NCBI RefSeq assembly: GCF_900177375.1
Contig: NZ_FWZU01000003.1
Location: 186,001-250,000 of the forward strand
Reading direction: 5' to 3'
Origin: Desulfovibrio gilichinskyi
Lineage (GTDB): Bacteria > Desulfobacterota > Desulfovibrionia > Desulfovibrionales > Desulfovibrionaceae
Length of the DNA stretch: 64,000 nucleotides
Below are positions 9,543 to 19,344 of the stretch, piece by piece. The position numbers and the translations under genes are program-made. Below the pieces are notes generated by a model. It saw nothing but the letters and a program-made list of their open reading frames with translations. It was not told where the DNA came from and made no database searches. Position 1 is the stretch's first letter. Every line of letters begins with the position of its first letter.

Positions 9543-10781
9543 TTAAATTTGTTGTGAATGTAAATTTTCAATCCTTTTTAAAACAGGTGGATGGCTGTAT
9601 TCAAGCCACACATAGAAGGGGTGCGGAGTCAGGTTGGACAGGTTGCTTGCCGATAACTTTTTCAAAGCACTGACAAGTGCTGCTGGTGTCTTGGTTGTTG
9701 CCGCTGCAAAATTATCAGCTTCAAACTCGTGTTTACGTGATTTCGCATTGCTGAAAACAGCGAGAACTGCTGATACTGGCGTGTAAAGAAGTGCAAAAAA
9801 GATCAGACCTGCATGAATAGAAATGTTCTGCATTCCGAAGGCTGCGAACAGTTCTTTGTTGCCAAGGAATAATGACATCAGCAGAAATATTATGCCTGTA
9901 TTGATTATGCTCATGATGATCATTTTGCGGATATGTCCCAGCTTGCTGTGGCCTATTTCGTGAGCAAGCACGGCGACAATCTCATCTGTCGAAAGTTCTT
10001 TTATCAAAGTGTCAAATAAGGCAATACGTTTTTTTTTGCCGAATCCTGTGAAGTACGCATTGGCTTTTGTGGATCTTTTGGAACCGTCAATCATGAAAAT
10101 GCCTGAAATTTTAAATCCGTTTTGCTGGGCAAAATGTTCAATTTTATCTTTAAGTTCTCCTTCTTCAAGCGGAGTAAACTTATTGAAAAGGGGTAAAATC
10201 CATGTCGGAGCTATGTATTGAATTGCAAGAGTTACAACGACAATAAACAGCCAGCACCAAGCCCATGCAAATTGCCCGGCCATACTGAAAAAAAGTAGAA
10301 CTCCGCTAAGTAGAACTCCGCCTAGAATTCCGCCGAGCAGATATCCTTTCAATTTATCCATTATAAAAGTCTTTAAATCTGTTTTGTTAAATCCGAATTT
10401 TTCTTCAATTACGAATGTCTGGTAGAGTGCAAAGGGTATGGAAATAATGTCGCTGAGGATTGCAAGTCCTGCAAAAAAAATAAGCCCGGTCCCTATTTCA
10501 CCAAATCCGAAATTAGCGGCCCATATATCAAGCAGGTTGAATCCTCCGCAGATGATGAACAGTAGCGTCACCAAGGTCATAAAGATGCTTGATATGTTTT
10601 CGAAACCTATACCCGCTCTAGTATAATCTTGTGATTTGCGGTATTTATCAGCATCGAATGTACCCTTGAATTCATCCGGTAATTCCGGAGAAAGAGCTTT
10701 GCAGTTGAGTTGTCTGGAAATAAGCCCTATCAGGCAGACTGCAGTCAAAGAAAAAATAATGATAAAAAAGTATATGTTCAT
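9543..10781 (-). CDS. M48 family zinc metalloprotease (CAAX protease/Ste24-like)
   Basis: A 412-residue membrane protein with several hydrophobic helices and the zinc motif HEIGH (from H274, in VAVLAHEIGHSKLGHI). The downstream EFEAD (in KHEFEADNFAA) supplies the third ligand. The N-terminal half holds the multi-helix segment typical of the Ste24/CAAX prenyl protease 1 subfamily, including DIISIPFALYQTFVIEEKFGFNKTD. In bacteria such proteins act in membrane protein quality control, since CAAX prenylation is absent. It is the first gene of the leftward operon with the aldolase and MarC genes (36-bp gap). The assignment to M48 is clear; the physiological substrate is unknown. Confidence 0.92.
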   Translation of the reverse strand: MNIYFFIIIFSLTAVCLIGLISRQLNCKALSPELPDEFKGTFDADKYRKSQDYTRAGIGFENISSIFMTLVTLLFIICGGFNLLDIWAANFGFGEIGTGLIFFAGLAILSDIISIPFALYQTFVIEEKFGFNKTDLKTFIMDKLKGYLLGGILGGVLLSGVLLFFSMAGQFAWAWCWLFIVVVTLAIQYIAPTWILPLFNKFTPLEEGELKDKIEHFAQQNGFKISGIFMIDGSKRSTKANAYFTGFGKKKRIALFDTLIKELSTDEIVAVLAHEIGHSKLGHIRKMIIMSIINTGIIFLLMSLFLGNKELFAAFGMQNISIHAGLIFFALLYTPVSAVLAVFSNAKSRKHEFEADNFAAATTKTPAALVSALKKLSASNLSNLTPHPFYVWLEYSHPPVLKRIENLHSQQI

Positions 10782-11115
10782 TTTTATAGTTATGTTTATA
10801 AGTTTAAGGTTAACTTGCTATATTACAGTTACAATTGATAATAGTAGATTTCTGGCAAGGGCGTAAAACTACCTTGTAGGCAGTGAGGCGTCAATCTGGT
10901 AATAGATAAAAAGGATACCTTATTTTTCGATAGAAATGTCTTTTATGTTTCAGGTTAGTCGAGAAGCTTGACAAGTTGTAACAGAGATTGAAGAATTATA
11001 ATGTTTAAAGCTGGTTGAATAAGCTAGTTTATAAATTGTTTAAAAGCAGTTTGCATGTCTCAGTTTTATTGAATTAAAATATTATTTAGAAAGAATTACG
11101 AGGGAGAGAGTCTGT
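10782..11115. promoter_or_regulatory. Divergent intergenic region with candidate promoter for TPR gene
   Basis: This 334-bp AT-rich gap separates the leftward M48 operon from the rightward TPR gene. A TTGACA at 10968-10973 is followed after 17 bp by AAGAAT (10991-10996), and a perfect TATAAT lies at 10997-11002 (spacing 23). The first combination is the better spaced. It would leave a leader of about 100 bases. I see no hairpins, tRNA or small ORF of note here. Confidence 0.35.
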
Positions 11116-12108
11116 ATGAGTTCACCTAAAAGTATCAAGGAAAATGTCGCTCGTGCTAAATCATATGGTCAACGTAAGGATTATTTGAGGTGTCTTTTTT
11201 CGCTGAGCATTTCTCTTGATGAACTGGCAGACAGTCAGGTTTTCGGTCGTGAAAAATTTGAAATCGGGATTCTTGTTGACGAGGTTTTCCGCCAGCTTCT
11301 TGCCATGGAAGAACTCAAAAGCGTGCTCCCACGTGGTTTAAAATACACACGAGGGCATGAAAAAAAATTATCGAAAGCCCTTCGCCATATTCATGATACA
11401 ATTAAAAATGCTATTGAAAAAGCTGCTATCGATAAAATTAGAAAGCAGAAAAATCAGATTGATAAGTATATTTTGACCGGACAGAAATGCCTTGAAGACA
11501 AAGATGCTAAAGAAGCTAAGAAATATTTCCGCCGGATAACCGAGGCTTTTCCTGAAGAACGCGGACTTTTGCAGGATGTTGGCGGAAGATTTGTCAAGGC
11601 CGGATTTGCCCGTGACGGGATTGAATATCTGGAGCGTGCAATAGAGCAGAATCCTACAGACAGTCGCCCCTATATTTTAATACTTCTTGCTTGGGAAATG
11701 CTTGTGGAGCAGGATCAGGCTCTTGCTGTCATAAAAGAGATTGTCCGCCGTTTTGGCGCAAATGAAAGTCTGTTTGTGCGTCAGGCTAAACTTTTTCTTG
11801 CAAAGAGAATGTATGCTGAAGCCTATGATGCCGCAGCATCAGCTCTTAAGCTTAACCCTCTTAGTCGTGATGCTAAGAAAATTTCCGACCAGCTTGGGCC
11901 TAAGATATTTGGAAGAGGGTACAAGCCCGGAACAACTTCAGGTGAGATGAAAGCCGCGAAGGCTAAACGTTCCGCGTCTTCAAGTTCCACAACTAAGGGG
12001 GCGATCAATCTTGATCTTGGCGGCGGTTCGTCTGATGTAAAGAAGCCGGCAACTAAAGAAGCTGTTAAAAAGCCTGATGCTTCTAAAGTTATTAAGCTCG
12101 ATTTTTAA
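11116..12108 (+). CDS. Tetratricopeptide repeat protein with low-complexity basic tail
   Basis: A 330-residue cytoplasmic protein. Residues 1 to about 120 are helical without a recognised domain; about 125-265 hold three to four TPR-like helix pairs (for example CLEDKDAKEAKKYFRRI, AGFARDGIEYLERAIEQNP, KRMYAEAYDAAASALKLNP). The last 65 residues are rich in Lys, Ser and Ala with LDLGGGSSD, and end in VIKLDF. TPRs mediate protein-protein contact, and nothing here points to an enzyme activity. A strong GAGGGAGAG ribosome site precedes the ATG. It is monocistronic and converges on the YegP-like gene. I regard it as a scaffold-type protein of unknown partner. Confidence 0.8.
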   Translation: MSSPKSIKENVARAKSYGQRKDYLRCLFSLSISLDELADSQVFGREKFEIGILVDEVFRQLLAMEELKSVLPRGLKYTRGHEKKLSKALRHIHDTIKNAIEKAAIDKIRKQKNQIDKYILTGQKCLEDKDAKEAKKYFRRITEAFPEERGLLQDVGGRFVKAGFARDGIEYLERAIEQNPTDSRPYILILLAWEMLVEQDQALAVIKEIVRRFGANESLFVRQAKLFLAKRMYAEAYDAAASALKLNPLSRDAKKISDQLGPKIFGRGYKPGTTSGEMKAAKAKRSASSSSTTKGAINLDLGGGSSDVKKPATKEAVKKPDASKVIKLDF

Positions 12109-12161
12109 TTTTTGTGAATTTTATCGTGTCTTATCTGATTTAGAATGAAATCCCTTGATGA

Positions 12162-12180
12162 ACCCCTGTTTGTCAGGGGC
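12162..12180. terminator. Short GC hairpin between convergent genes
   Basis: CCCCTG-loop-CAGGGG stem between the TPR gene and the YegP-like gene, touching the latter's stop codon. It has no proper T tract on either strand, so termination here is doubtful. Confidence 0.3.
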
Positions 12181-12416
12181 TAGTTTGCTTTCCCTGTATC
12201 TGTTATCAACGTTGCTCTGTTGATTGTCTGAAGAATTGCAATTCCATTTTTGCAAGACTGCTTTGTGGTATATCCCTTTCCGCTATCTGCGATAATATTT
12301 CCATTATCTGATTTCAATATCCAGCGGTACTCTCCATTTTTATCCAGACATATTTCAAAATGATAATGCTCAGGATCATTTTTAATATCCGTGTCTACTA
12401 AGGTTAGACTGTCCAT
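12180..12416 (-). CDS. YegP-like DUF1508 protein
   Basis: A 78-residue protein with one copy of the DUF1508/YegP fold: FEICLDKNGEYRWILKSDNGNIIADSGKGYTTKQSCKNGI matches the family pattern of a beta hairpin, a conserved SGxGYxxK turn and a following helix. YegP family members usually carry two such repeats; this one has a single repeat, as in many small relatives. Function is unknown. It has its own candidate promoter at 12458-12484, immediately after the groEL terminator, so it is probably transcribed separately from groESL. Confidence 0.8.
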   Translation of the reverse strand: MDSLTLVDTDIKNDPEHYHFEICLDKNGEYRWILKSDNGNIIADSGKGYTTKQSCKNGIAILQTINRATLITDTGKAN

Positions 12417-12457
12417 ATTTCCCCACCATATATATTAATAAATTTTATATTTGTAAT

Positions 12458-12484
12458 ATTATATATGCTAGCTTGTATAGTCAA
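12458..12484 (-). promoter_or_regulatory. Candidate sigma-70 promoter for YegP-like gene
   Basis: On the minus strand TTGACT (12484-12479) is followed by TATAAT (12463-12458) with a 15-bp spacer, or by the overlapping TAATAT with 17 bp. It points at the gene starting at 12416. Confidence 0.45.
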
Positions 12485-12494
12485 GTGCCATGGC

Positions 12495-12534
12495 AAAAAA
12501 GAACCCCCGACAAACATATGTCTGTCGGGGGTAT
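12495..12534 (-). terminator. Rho-independent terminator of groESL
   Basis: On the minus strand a long stem (ACCCCCGACA paired with TGTCGGGGGT plus inner pairs) is followed by TTCTTTTTTG. It lies 40 bp past the groEL stop. Confidence 0.92.
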
Positions 12535-12575
12535 TGTATCGGTTTTCGAGCCGATGAATGAATTGGAAGGAGTGC

Positions 12576-14255
<1,680 letters not shown>

Positions 14256-14295
14256 TTATCTCCTTAGAAAAATGAATTGTATGATTTTATAAATA

Positions 14296-14586
14296 CTAGG
14301 ATGCGACGACTGCGAGAATGTCGTCTTCACGCATTACGAGATGATCAACACCATCTATTGAAATTTCTGTTCCGGCATATTTAGCGAAAAGAACGATATC
14401 ACCTTCTTTAACGCCGATTGCGATTCTTGAACCGGAATCGTCAAGTTTTCCTGGTCCCACAGCAATTATTTCACCTTTAAGAGGTTTTTCTTTAGCAGAG
14501 TCAGGTATAATGATTCCACCTACAGTTTTTTCTTCCACTTCAAGGCGTTTGACTAAAAGGCGGTCACCTAGCGGTTTCAGTTTCAT
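14296..14586 (-). CDS. groES: Co-chaperonin GroES
   Basis: A 96-residue co-chaperonin that caps the GroEL cavity. The opening [21 protein letters not shown] and the mobile loop [14 protein letters not shown] are standard, as are the middle GPGKLDDSG and the C-terminal [15 protein letters not shown]. It is the first gene of the groES-groEL operon. A good ribosome site (GGAGG) precedes the ATG. The upstream region contains no recognisable CIRCE element (TTAGCACTC-N9-GAGTGCTAA); instead it holds a 13-bp inverted repeat described separately. Confidence 0.97.
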   Translation of the reverse strand: MKLKPLGDRLLVKRLEVEEKTVGGIIIPDSAKEKPLKGEIIAVGPGKLDDSGSRIAIGVKEGDIVLFAKYAGTEISIDGVDHLVMREDDILAVVAS

Positions 14587-14645
14587 TTTTCATCCTCCAG
14601 TAAGATATAATTTTATATTATTTTATAGTTTAGGCGAAAGCCTAT

Positions 14646-14701
14646 AATCCGTTTTGACAAAGACAAAATGTTATTTGAATGTTTTACGGTCTAAACGGAT
14701 T
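14646..14701. repeat. 13-bp inverted repeat in groES upstream region
   Basis: Arms 14646-14658 (AATCCGTTTTGAC) and 14689-14701 (GTCTAAACGGATT) pair at 12 of 13 positions across a 30-bp spacer. The repeat begins 60 bp before the groES start codon. It could be an operator or an mRNA leader hairpin. A TTGACA on the minus strand at 14734-14729 lies just upstream but has no good partner -10 hexamer. Confidence 0.6.
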
Positions 14702-14773
14702 GAACTTAAGTAAGACATTATTGAAAACTGTCAACATCAGAGTGATTTTTTTTTGAAAAATCATTTCTCCCCA

Positions 14774-15421
14774 CTAACGCAAATCCTTGGAGACATACAG
14801 AACTCTGCCGATAGGCTCCCAGCTGAGTGAGGGGTCTTTTAAATCGATCTCAATCTTTTTGGGTTGTGCTTCCGGGTTGTCAGACATTAGGAGTATTTTC
14901 CCAGGCTCTTTAGCAATTCGTTTTACAACTATTTCCTGATCAATACGGACAACATAAATACGTCCTTCGTATAGGTCTTTTTGTGATTCATCGACTAAAA
15001 TATGGTCGCCGTCTTCAATTCGCGGGGCCATGGACTCACCTGTTACTGCCATTAATTTCATACAGTCAGGGTTTCCTTTTTTAGTTAGCCAATCAAGTCT
15101 GAAAGCGTATGTGTTTTCTACAGTGTCATCAGCCTGCAGGCTTCCTCCGCCATCGCTAGGGCGTGCAATAACCTTGGGAACATGATGAAAACTACCCATT
15201 TCATTGTCAGTACCGATAGCCGGAAATATTATTTTTGCGCCTATTTTATCCAGTACTTTTGCAATCACTTGGATATGTTTTCCTCTTTCATGTTTGAGGT
15301 AGCGGATAATCTGATTAGGAGCGACTCCGCAGGCTTTAGCCATCTGAGTCGGATTTGCAAATGTTTTGTCCTGACCGATCATATTCTTCATACCTTCAAC
15401 AAGATCAAAATAAAAACTCAT
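14774..15421 (-). CDS. S24/LexA-type repressor with N-terminal HTH
   Basis: A 215-residue transcription regulator. Residues about 20-60 form a helix-turn-helix of Cro/CI type (NPTQMAKACGVAPNQIIRYLKHERG). The C-terminal half (about 105-210) is a peptidase S24 fold with nucleophile S130 in TGESMAPRIEDGD and general-base K167 in EIVVKRIAK. S24 repressors of phage and SOS type are inactivated by RecA-stimulated self-cleavage, usually at Ala-Gly in the hinge; no Ala-Gly pair is visible in the hinge here (about 85-105), so cleavage is uncertain. A good AAGGAGGGG ribosome site precedes the ATG. It is divergent from a Mor-like regulator, with a 44-bp perfect palindrome between them. No other phage genes adjoin it. 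Confidence 0.88.
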   Translation of the reverse strand: MSFYFDLVEGMKNMIGQDKTFANPTQMAKACGVAPNQIIRYLKHERGKHIQVIAKVLDKIGAKIIFPAIGTDNEMGSFHHVPKVIARPSDGGGSLQADDTVENTYAFRLDWLTKKGNPDCMKLMAVTGESMAPRIEDGDHILVDESQKDLYEGRIYVVRIDQEIVVKRIAKEPGKILLMSDNPEAQPKKIEIDLKDPSLSWEPIGRVLYVSKDLR

Positions 15422-15503
15422 ATCCCCTCCTTATCGGGATAGTGTATGTTATTTTTTTTAAATTGTCCTCTTTTATATTCTATATTTGTGCTTATTTTGG
15501 CTG

Positions 15504-15547
15504 TTTTGTAATTAATATTTACCAATTGGTAAATATTAATTACAAAA
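15504..15547. repeat. 44-bp perfect AT-rich palindrome, probable operator
   Basis: Every base from 15504 to 15525 pairs with its mirror from 15526 to 15547; the centre is ACCAATTGGT and the outer ends are TTTTGTAATT and AATTACAAAA. It lies between the divergent S24 repressor gene (ATG at 15421) and the Mor-like gene (ATG at 15650), next to the latter's candidate promoter. The location and dyad symmetry suggest a multi-dimer binding site for the repressor. Confidence 0.85.
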
Positions 15548-15551
15548 TGGC

Positions 15552-15580
15552 TTGCAAAAAAGAATTATTGTTAATATATA
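15552..15580 (+). promoter_or_regulatory. Candidate promoter for Mor-like regulator
   Basis: TTGCAA at 15552-15557, 17-bp spacer, TATATA at 15575-15580. It begins 4 bp after the 44-bp palindrome, so a protein bound there would touch the -35 side. Confidence 0.45.
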
Positions 15581-15649
15581 CTCTCTCGGTGGATGTGTTT
15601 TTCTGCTTTTAAAGATCTATTTGGATACTTAATTTTTAGGAGAGGCTTT

Positions 15650-15967
15650 ATGATTTTGGGGGTCGTTTCAAACAGTTTAGATTTTCCTGATTTAAATGAT
15701 AAGAGGGTAATGTCCGTGGAAGGTCTTATAAGAGTTTTAGGGCATGAAGGAGCTGAGAGAGTAATATACTTTTGGGGAGGAATGAGAGTCTCGGTACCAA
15801 ATATGGATGAGCTGCAGAAGATCAGACTTCGCGAGCGGGTCAAACAGGCTTTTGATCAGGGGGCGACTCCTTCACAGATTGCTGAACGATTTGGTGTTTC
15901 GGTCAGAACTGCACAGAGAATGCGAAATCCTTCCGCATGTGTTGAGAATGATTCGAAAATGATATAA
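15650..15967 (+). CDS. Mor-like transcription regulator
   Basis: A 105-residue protein with the layout of the Mor/C activator family of Mu-like phages: an N-terminal helical part, a short beta segment with GG (FWGGMRVSVPN) and a C-terminal helix-turn-helix (GATPSQIAERFGVSVRTAQRM). The reading frame is open from 15593, but AGGAG lies just before the ATG at 15650, so I start there. In Mu, Mor switches on middle genes; here no phage genes follow, and the gene stands alone between a palindrome-bearing promoter region and a diguanylate cyclase gene. It may be a domesticated remnant or a working partner of the S24 repressor. The HTH is clear; the Mor label is moderate. Confidence 0.7.
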   Translation: MILGVVSNSLDFPDLNDKRVMSVEGLIRVLGHEGAERVIYFWGGMRVSVPNMDELQKIRLRERVKQAFDQGATPSQIAERFGVSVRTAQRMRNPSACVENDSKMI

Positions 15968-16097
15968 TAGAATTTAAGGTGTAATAGATTTGTTTATTTA
16001 ATAGCACCCAATTGTGTCAAACTGCTAGCTAGTCACCTTTTGATTAATTTGAATCAGTAGTCTGTAATACTCTGATTTTGTAGAGAGATTAATTTTT

Positions 16098-18392
16098 ATG
16101 AGTAACAAAAAAGACTGTAAGCCATTTAAAAAAAGTATAAAAAAATATTTATTAGTTACAGTAGTTATTCTGGCTGTGGCAGTCTGGGCTATTTCTACTT
16201 ATGCAGAGCAATATCTTTTGCGTGTTTCAAAGCATGAATCTGAGTTGACAATGAATAGTTGCAAACAGTTTAACTCGTGGTTTGAACTTGGTGTTCAGGA
16301 TGTAAGCATCCTTAGCGATTTGCTGGAAACCAGTTTGAATAAAGATGTACCATTGAGTTCTAAACTTAATGAAGTTGCAGCTATGTTCACTGTTTTTGGA
16401 AGCCAAAGAAATATTTGTATTCAGATGAGGTTTTTCTCAACAGAAGGGGTTGAGCTCGTTCGCGTCAATTTTAAAAATGGAGTATCCGATCGTGTTTATG
16501 GCGACTTTTCGCAGAGTGAAGGTAACCGTGAACATCTTCAGAATGTTTTAAGTTTGAAGAATGAAGTACATGTTTCAAGTTTAGATTTGAATATAGACCA
16601 TAGCAAAGCTGCATTTCCGCATGCTCCGGTGGTCAAGTTTTTGAAAAAAGTGTCTGGTCAGGGTAAGACAGAACTTGGAATGGTTGAAATCAGTTATTCG
16701 GGGCGATCTTTGGTCAATCTGTTGAAATCCTATGCAAAAGATTCCTTCGGGGATATTTTTCTTCTTAATGGTTCAGGTCATTGGGTGATTGGTTTAGACA
16801 ACAATTATAACCTGAAATTTATTAAGTTAGAACAATTCTTGCTGTTTGCAAGACAATTTTCTGCCGAGCTGGATAACAGTTCTTCCTCTCCGACTGGTCA
16901 GTTTTTAAATTCCAACGGCTTATATACGTATGGATCAGTATATGAAGATTGGAAAATTATTTCTTATGTCGCGCCGGGGAAACTGGTCGCGCCGCGTATC
17001 TGGATTACTATATTTTTGTTTACAATTCTTTTTTTGTGGAGTGGATTTCTGCTTTGGCGCAAATCTATTGCCAGTAGTGAGAAAGAATGTATTAGCAATG
17101 CCTTGCAGGAAAGTGAAAAAAGATTTTTGGATATTACAGATGCTGCGGGTGAATTCATATGGGAGACCGGGCCTGAGGGAAATTTTATTTTTGTAACCGG
17201 ACGGGCAGAGGATATATTGGGGTATAGCGCGGAAGAATTGGTCGGCAGATCTCCATTTGATTTTGTTGATGAAGAGTCTTCGTGGGAAGTTAGAAAAGAA
17301 TTTCTTGATGCTGCTCAGGAACGAAGACCATTCAATTCGCTTGTTTCCACATTTGTTAACCGTGACGGTCATAAATTATGGTTGGAATTTAACGGTGTTC
17401 CTGTTTTGGATAGCGAAGGTAACGTAACCGGTTTTCGCGGAGCTACCTCTGATATAACTGCACAGCGAAAAACTTTACAAGAGTTGCAGGACAGAGAGGA
17501 TATGCTTCAAAGCATAAGTGATTCAGTTCAGGATGCTCTTATATTGCTGGATGACAAAGGTCTTGTTCATTTTTGGAATCCGGCTGCCGAAAAAATTTTC
17601 GGTTTTTCATCTGATGAAATGATAGGCAGGGATTTGCGTTCCTGCGTATGGGCTGAAGATAATCCTGATAATCCTGAGGTATCCCCTGTACAGGGTGGAA
17701 ACGGAAAGGGATTTTTCGCATCGCATGGTTCTTTTACTGTAAATGTGCGTAAAAAAGATGGAAGCGTTTTTCCGGCTGAAGTCCTGTTATCACCGCTCCG
17801 AAGGGATGCAAGTTGGTGGGTTGTCGGAACAATCAGAGATGTTACTGAGCGCAAAGAAGCTGAGGATTCACTCCGTAAGTTAGCGACAACTGATCCGTTG
17901 ACCGGGCTGAGCAATAGACGTTTTTTCATGGAAAAGGCTGAAGAAGAGGTTGAGAAAGCAAAAAGGTATAACAGAAGTTTATCGCTTTTGATGCTGGATA
18001 TTGATTTCTTTAAAAAAGTTAATGATACCTATGGTCATGATGCCGGTGATGATGTCTTAAAAGCCTTATCTGTTGTTGGCCTTAAAGTGTTAAGGAATGT
18101 GGATGTTTTCGGTCGAATCGGTGGTGAAGAATTTTCCATTCTCATGCCGGATACAGATCTTGATGGTGCAGTTTTGGCGGCTGAAAGAATCAGAAGTGAA
18201 ATTGAAAAAGCTAATATGCAGACAAGGTCAGGGATTCTAACAATAACGGTGAGTATCGGCGCGGCCACAGTGAATGAAAGAATAAATACTTTGGAACTCC
18301 TGCTCAAAGCGGCGGACCTTGGTCTTTATGCCGCAAAGGATGCAGGCAGGAATCAGGTGAAGGTTCAACTTTCACCTGATATGACCGACTAA
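16098..18392 (+). CDS. Membrane diguanylate cyclase (sensor-PAS-PAS-GGDEF)
   Basis: A 764-residue inner-membrane enzyme making cyclic di-GMP from two GTP. TM1 is at about 17-37 and TM2 at about 300-322, enclosing a 260-residue periplasmic sensor of dCACHE-like size (CACHE type not proven). Two PAS domains follow: about 340-455, with GYSAEELVGRSPFDFVDEE, and about 468-590, with GFSSDEMIGRDLRS. The GGDEF domain spans about 600-755, with the active-site motif GGEEF at 675-679. RNVD at 666-669 lies five residues before it, the exact position of the RxxD product-inhibition I-site. So it should be active and feedback-inhibited. No EAL domain is present. It stands alone, converging on cheX. Confidence 0.95.
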   Translation: MSNKKDCKPFKKSIKKYLLVTVVILAVAVWAISTYAEQYLLRVSKHESELTMNSCKQFNSWFELGVQDVSILSDLLETSLNKDVPLSSKLNEVAAMFTVFGSQRNICIQMRFFSTEGVELVRVNFKNGVSDRVYGDFSQSEGNREHLQNVLSLKNEVHVSSLDLNIDHSKAAFPHAPVVKFLKKVSGQGKTELGMVEISYSGRSLVNLLKSYAKDSFGDIFLLNGSGHWVIGLDNNYNLKFIKLEQFLLFARQFSAELDNSSSSPTGQFLNSNGLYTYGSVYEDWKIISYVAPGKLVAPRIWITIFLFTILFLWSGFLLWRKSIASSEKECISNALQESEKRFLDITDAAGEFIWETGPEGNFIFVTGRAEDILGYSAEELVGRSPFDFVDEESSWEVRKEFLDAAQERRPFNSLVSTFVNRDGHKLWLEFNGVPVLDSEGNVTGFRGATSDITAQRKTLQELQDREDMLQSISDSVQDALILLDDKGLVHFWNPAAEKIFGFSSDEMIGRDLRSCVWAEDNPDNPEVSPVQGGNGKGFFASHGSFTVNVRKKDGSVFPAEVLLSPLRRDASWWVVGTIRDVTERKEAEDSLRKLATTDPLTGLSNRRFFMEKAEEEVEKAKRYNRSLSLLMLDIDFFKKVNDTYGHDAGDDVLKALSVVGLKVLRNVDVFGRIGGEEFSILMPDTDLDGAVLAAERIRSEIEKANMQTRSGILTITVSIGAATVNERINTLELLLKAADLGLYAAKDAGRNQVKVQLSPDMTD

Positions 18393-18453
18393 TATAATTA
18401 TAAAAATTTACCTGACAATCCCGAAAATAAAATTCGAGTTTGTTGGATGTTTT

Positions 18454-18912
18454 TTAGTCTAAACAGAATTCAATCGTAAATTCCCCGTATTCAGTTGTAA
18501 ACGGAATAGCCATAATGGGGGAAGTAGTTACATGCGTGATGGTATGATTATCCCCGATGATAACTGTCGGAGTAGAACCTTGAAGCTTGTACCCTTGTTC
18601 AGTTAAACCTGCTCTTGCCTGTCCGGAGACCATATTGGTTATTTCTCCTACGGCATCCTTAACATCCTGCATAAGATCTTGAATGTCATCTCCAAGCATG
18701 TTTTTTACGATATTAACTGCACATTTTTTTTCAAAGGATATCGAAATGCTTCCATTAACACTACCGGTAAATCCGACAACGCCAGTTACATCTCCCGAGG
18801 CAACATTTCCTTTTTTTACGAATGGTTTACCAGCCTTAGGGGTGACCATAGCCATCATAGAGAGAATGTCGATGGTTGCTTTTATAAATGGTTTTGCCAG
18901 TTCAACGTTCAT
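18454..18912 (-). CDS. cheX: CheX-type chemotaxis phosphatase
   Basis: A 152-residue single-domain protein of the CheC/CheX/FliY phosphatase family, which dephosphorylates CheY-P. The catalytic ExxN signature is E90-I-T-N93 in KDAVGEITNMVSGQAR, present once as in CheX. The rest fits the family: an N-terminal helix (AKPFIKATIDILSMM), central strands with GFTGSVNGSISISF and a C-terminal strand pair ending IPFTTEYGEFTIEF. No other che gene adjoins it; the MCP and cheW of this window are 13 kb away. Some CheX-like proteins act outside chemotaxis proper, so the partner response regulator is unknown. Confidence 0.88.
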   Translation of the reverse strand: MNVELAKPFIKATIDILSMMAMVTPKAGKPFVKKGNVASGDVTGVVGFTGSVNGSISISFEKKCAVNIVKNMLGDDIQDLMQDVKDAVGEITNMVSGQARAGLTEQGYKLQGSTPTVIIGDNHTITHVTTSPIMAIPFTTEYGEFTIEFCLD

Positions 18913-19344
18913 GACTAGACTCCTTAAAAAAAATCTTATTTTTTATAATCATCATTTTTGACGGATAATATTATTTGAGAAGTACATTCTTTTTAACCCT
19001 TTTGGCAATGAAAAACAGTGTGTTACTTTATGGGCGCTTCTCGTTTGCCGCGTTGTTATTAAGTATTTCAAGGTTTATTTAGAATTAATTTAACTGTTTG
19101 ACTGTTAAATTCTATATAGGCCAACACAAAGTCAAGTATAATTGGCACGTATTTGTATGCAGGATATTACTGTTTTGTCAAATACAGGCAAATTTTCTAG
19201 CTTTTTTCTTCTGGTGAAAATTTGACCGCCTTGTTAAATTTACGTAGTTGAACGTAGTTGAATTTGATAAGACCTAATCGATTTGTGCATGGTCCAAAAG
19301 TTCATAGTCAAATTTTTTAATAATTCATTCGAGGATATAAATCG
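18913..19344. promoter_or_regulatory. Divergent cheX/glnS intergenic region
   Basis: This 432-bp AT-rich gap separates leftward cheX from rightward glnS. A possible glnS promoter is TTAACT (19090-19095), 17 bp, TATATA (19113-19118), which would give a leader of over 200 bases. A 10-bp unit ACGTAGTTGA is repeated in tandem at 19242-19261. No T-box-like leader, hairpin with T run or small gene was recognised. Confidence 0.3.

Noticed and set aside
19140-19165. TTGGCACGTATTTGTATGCA resembles a sigma-54 promoter
   Set aside because: The GG and GC elements are 12 or more bases apart instead of 10, and TTGCA is not intact.
19242-19261. Tandem 10-bp repeat ACGTAGTTGA upstream of glnS
   Set aside because: Only two copies, no dyad symmetry and no clear relation to a promoter; noted in the intergenic entry only.
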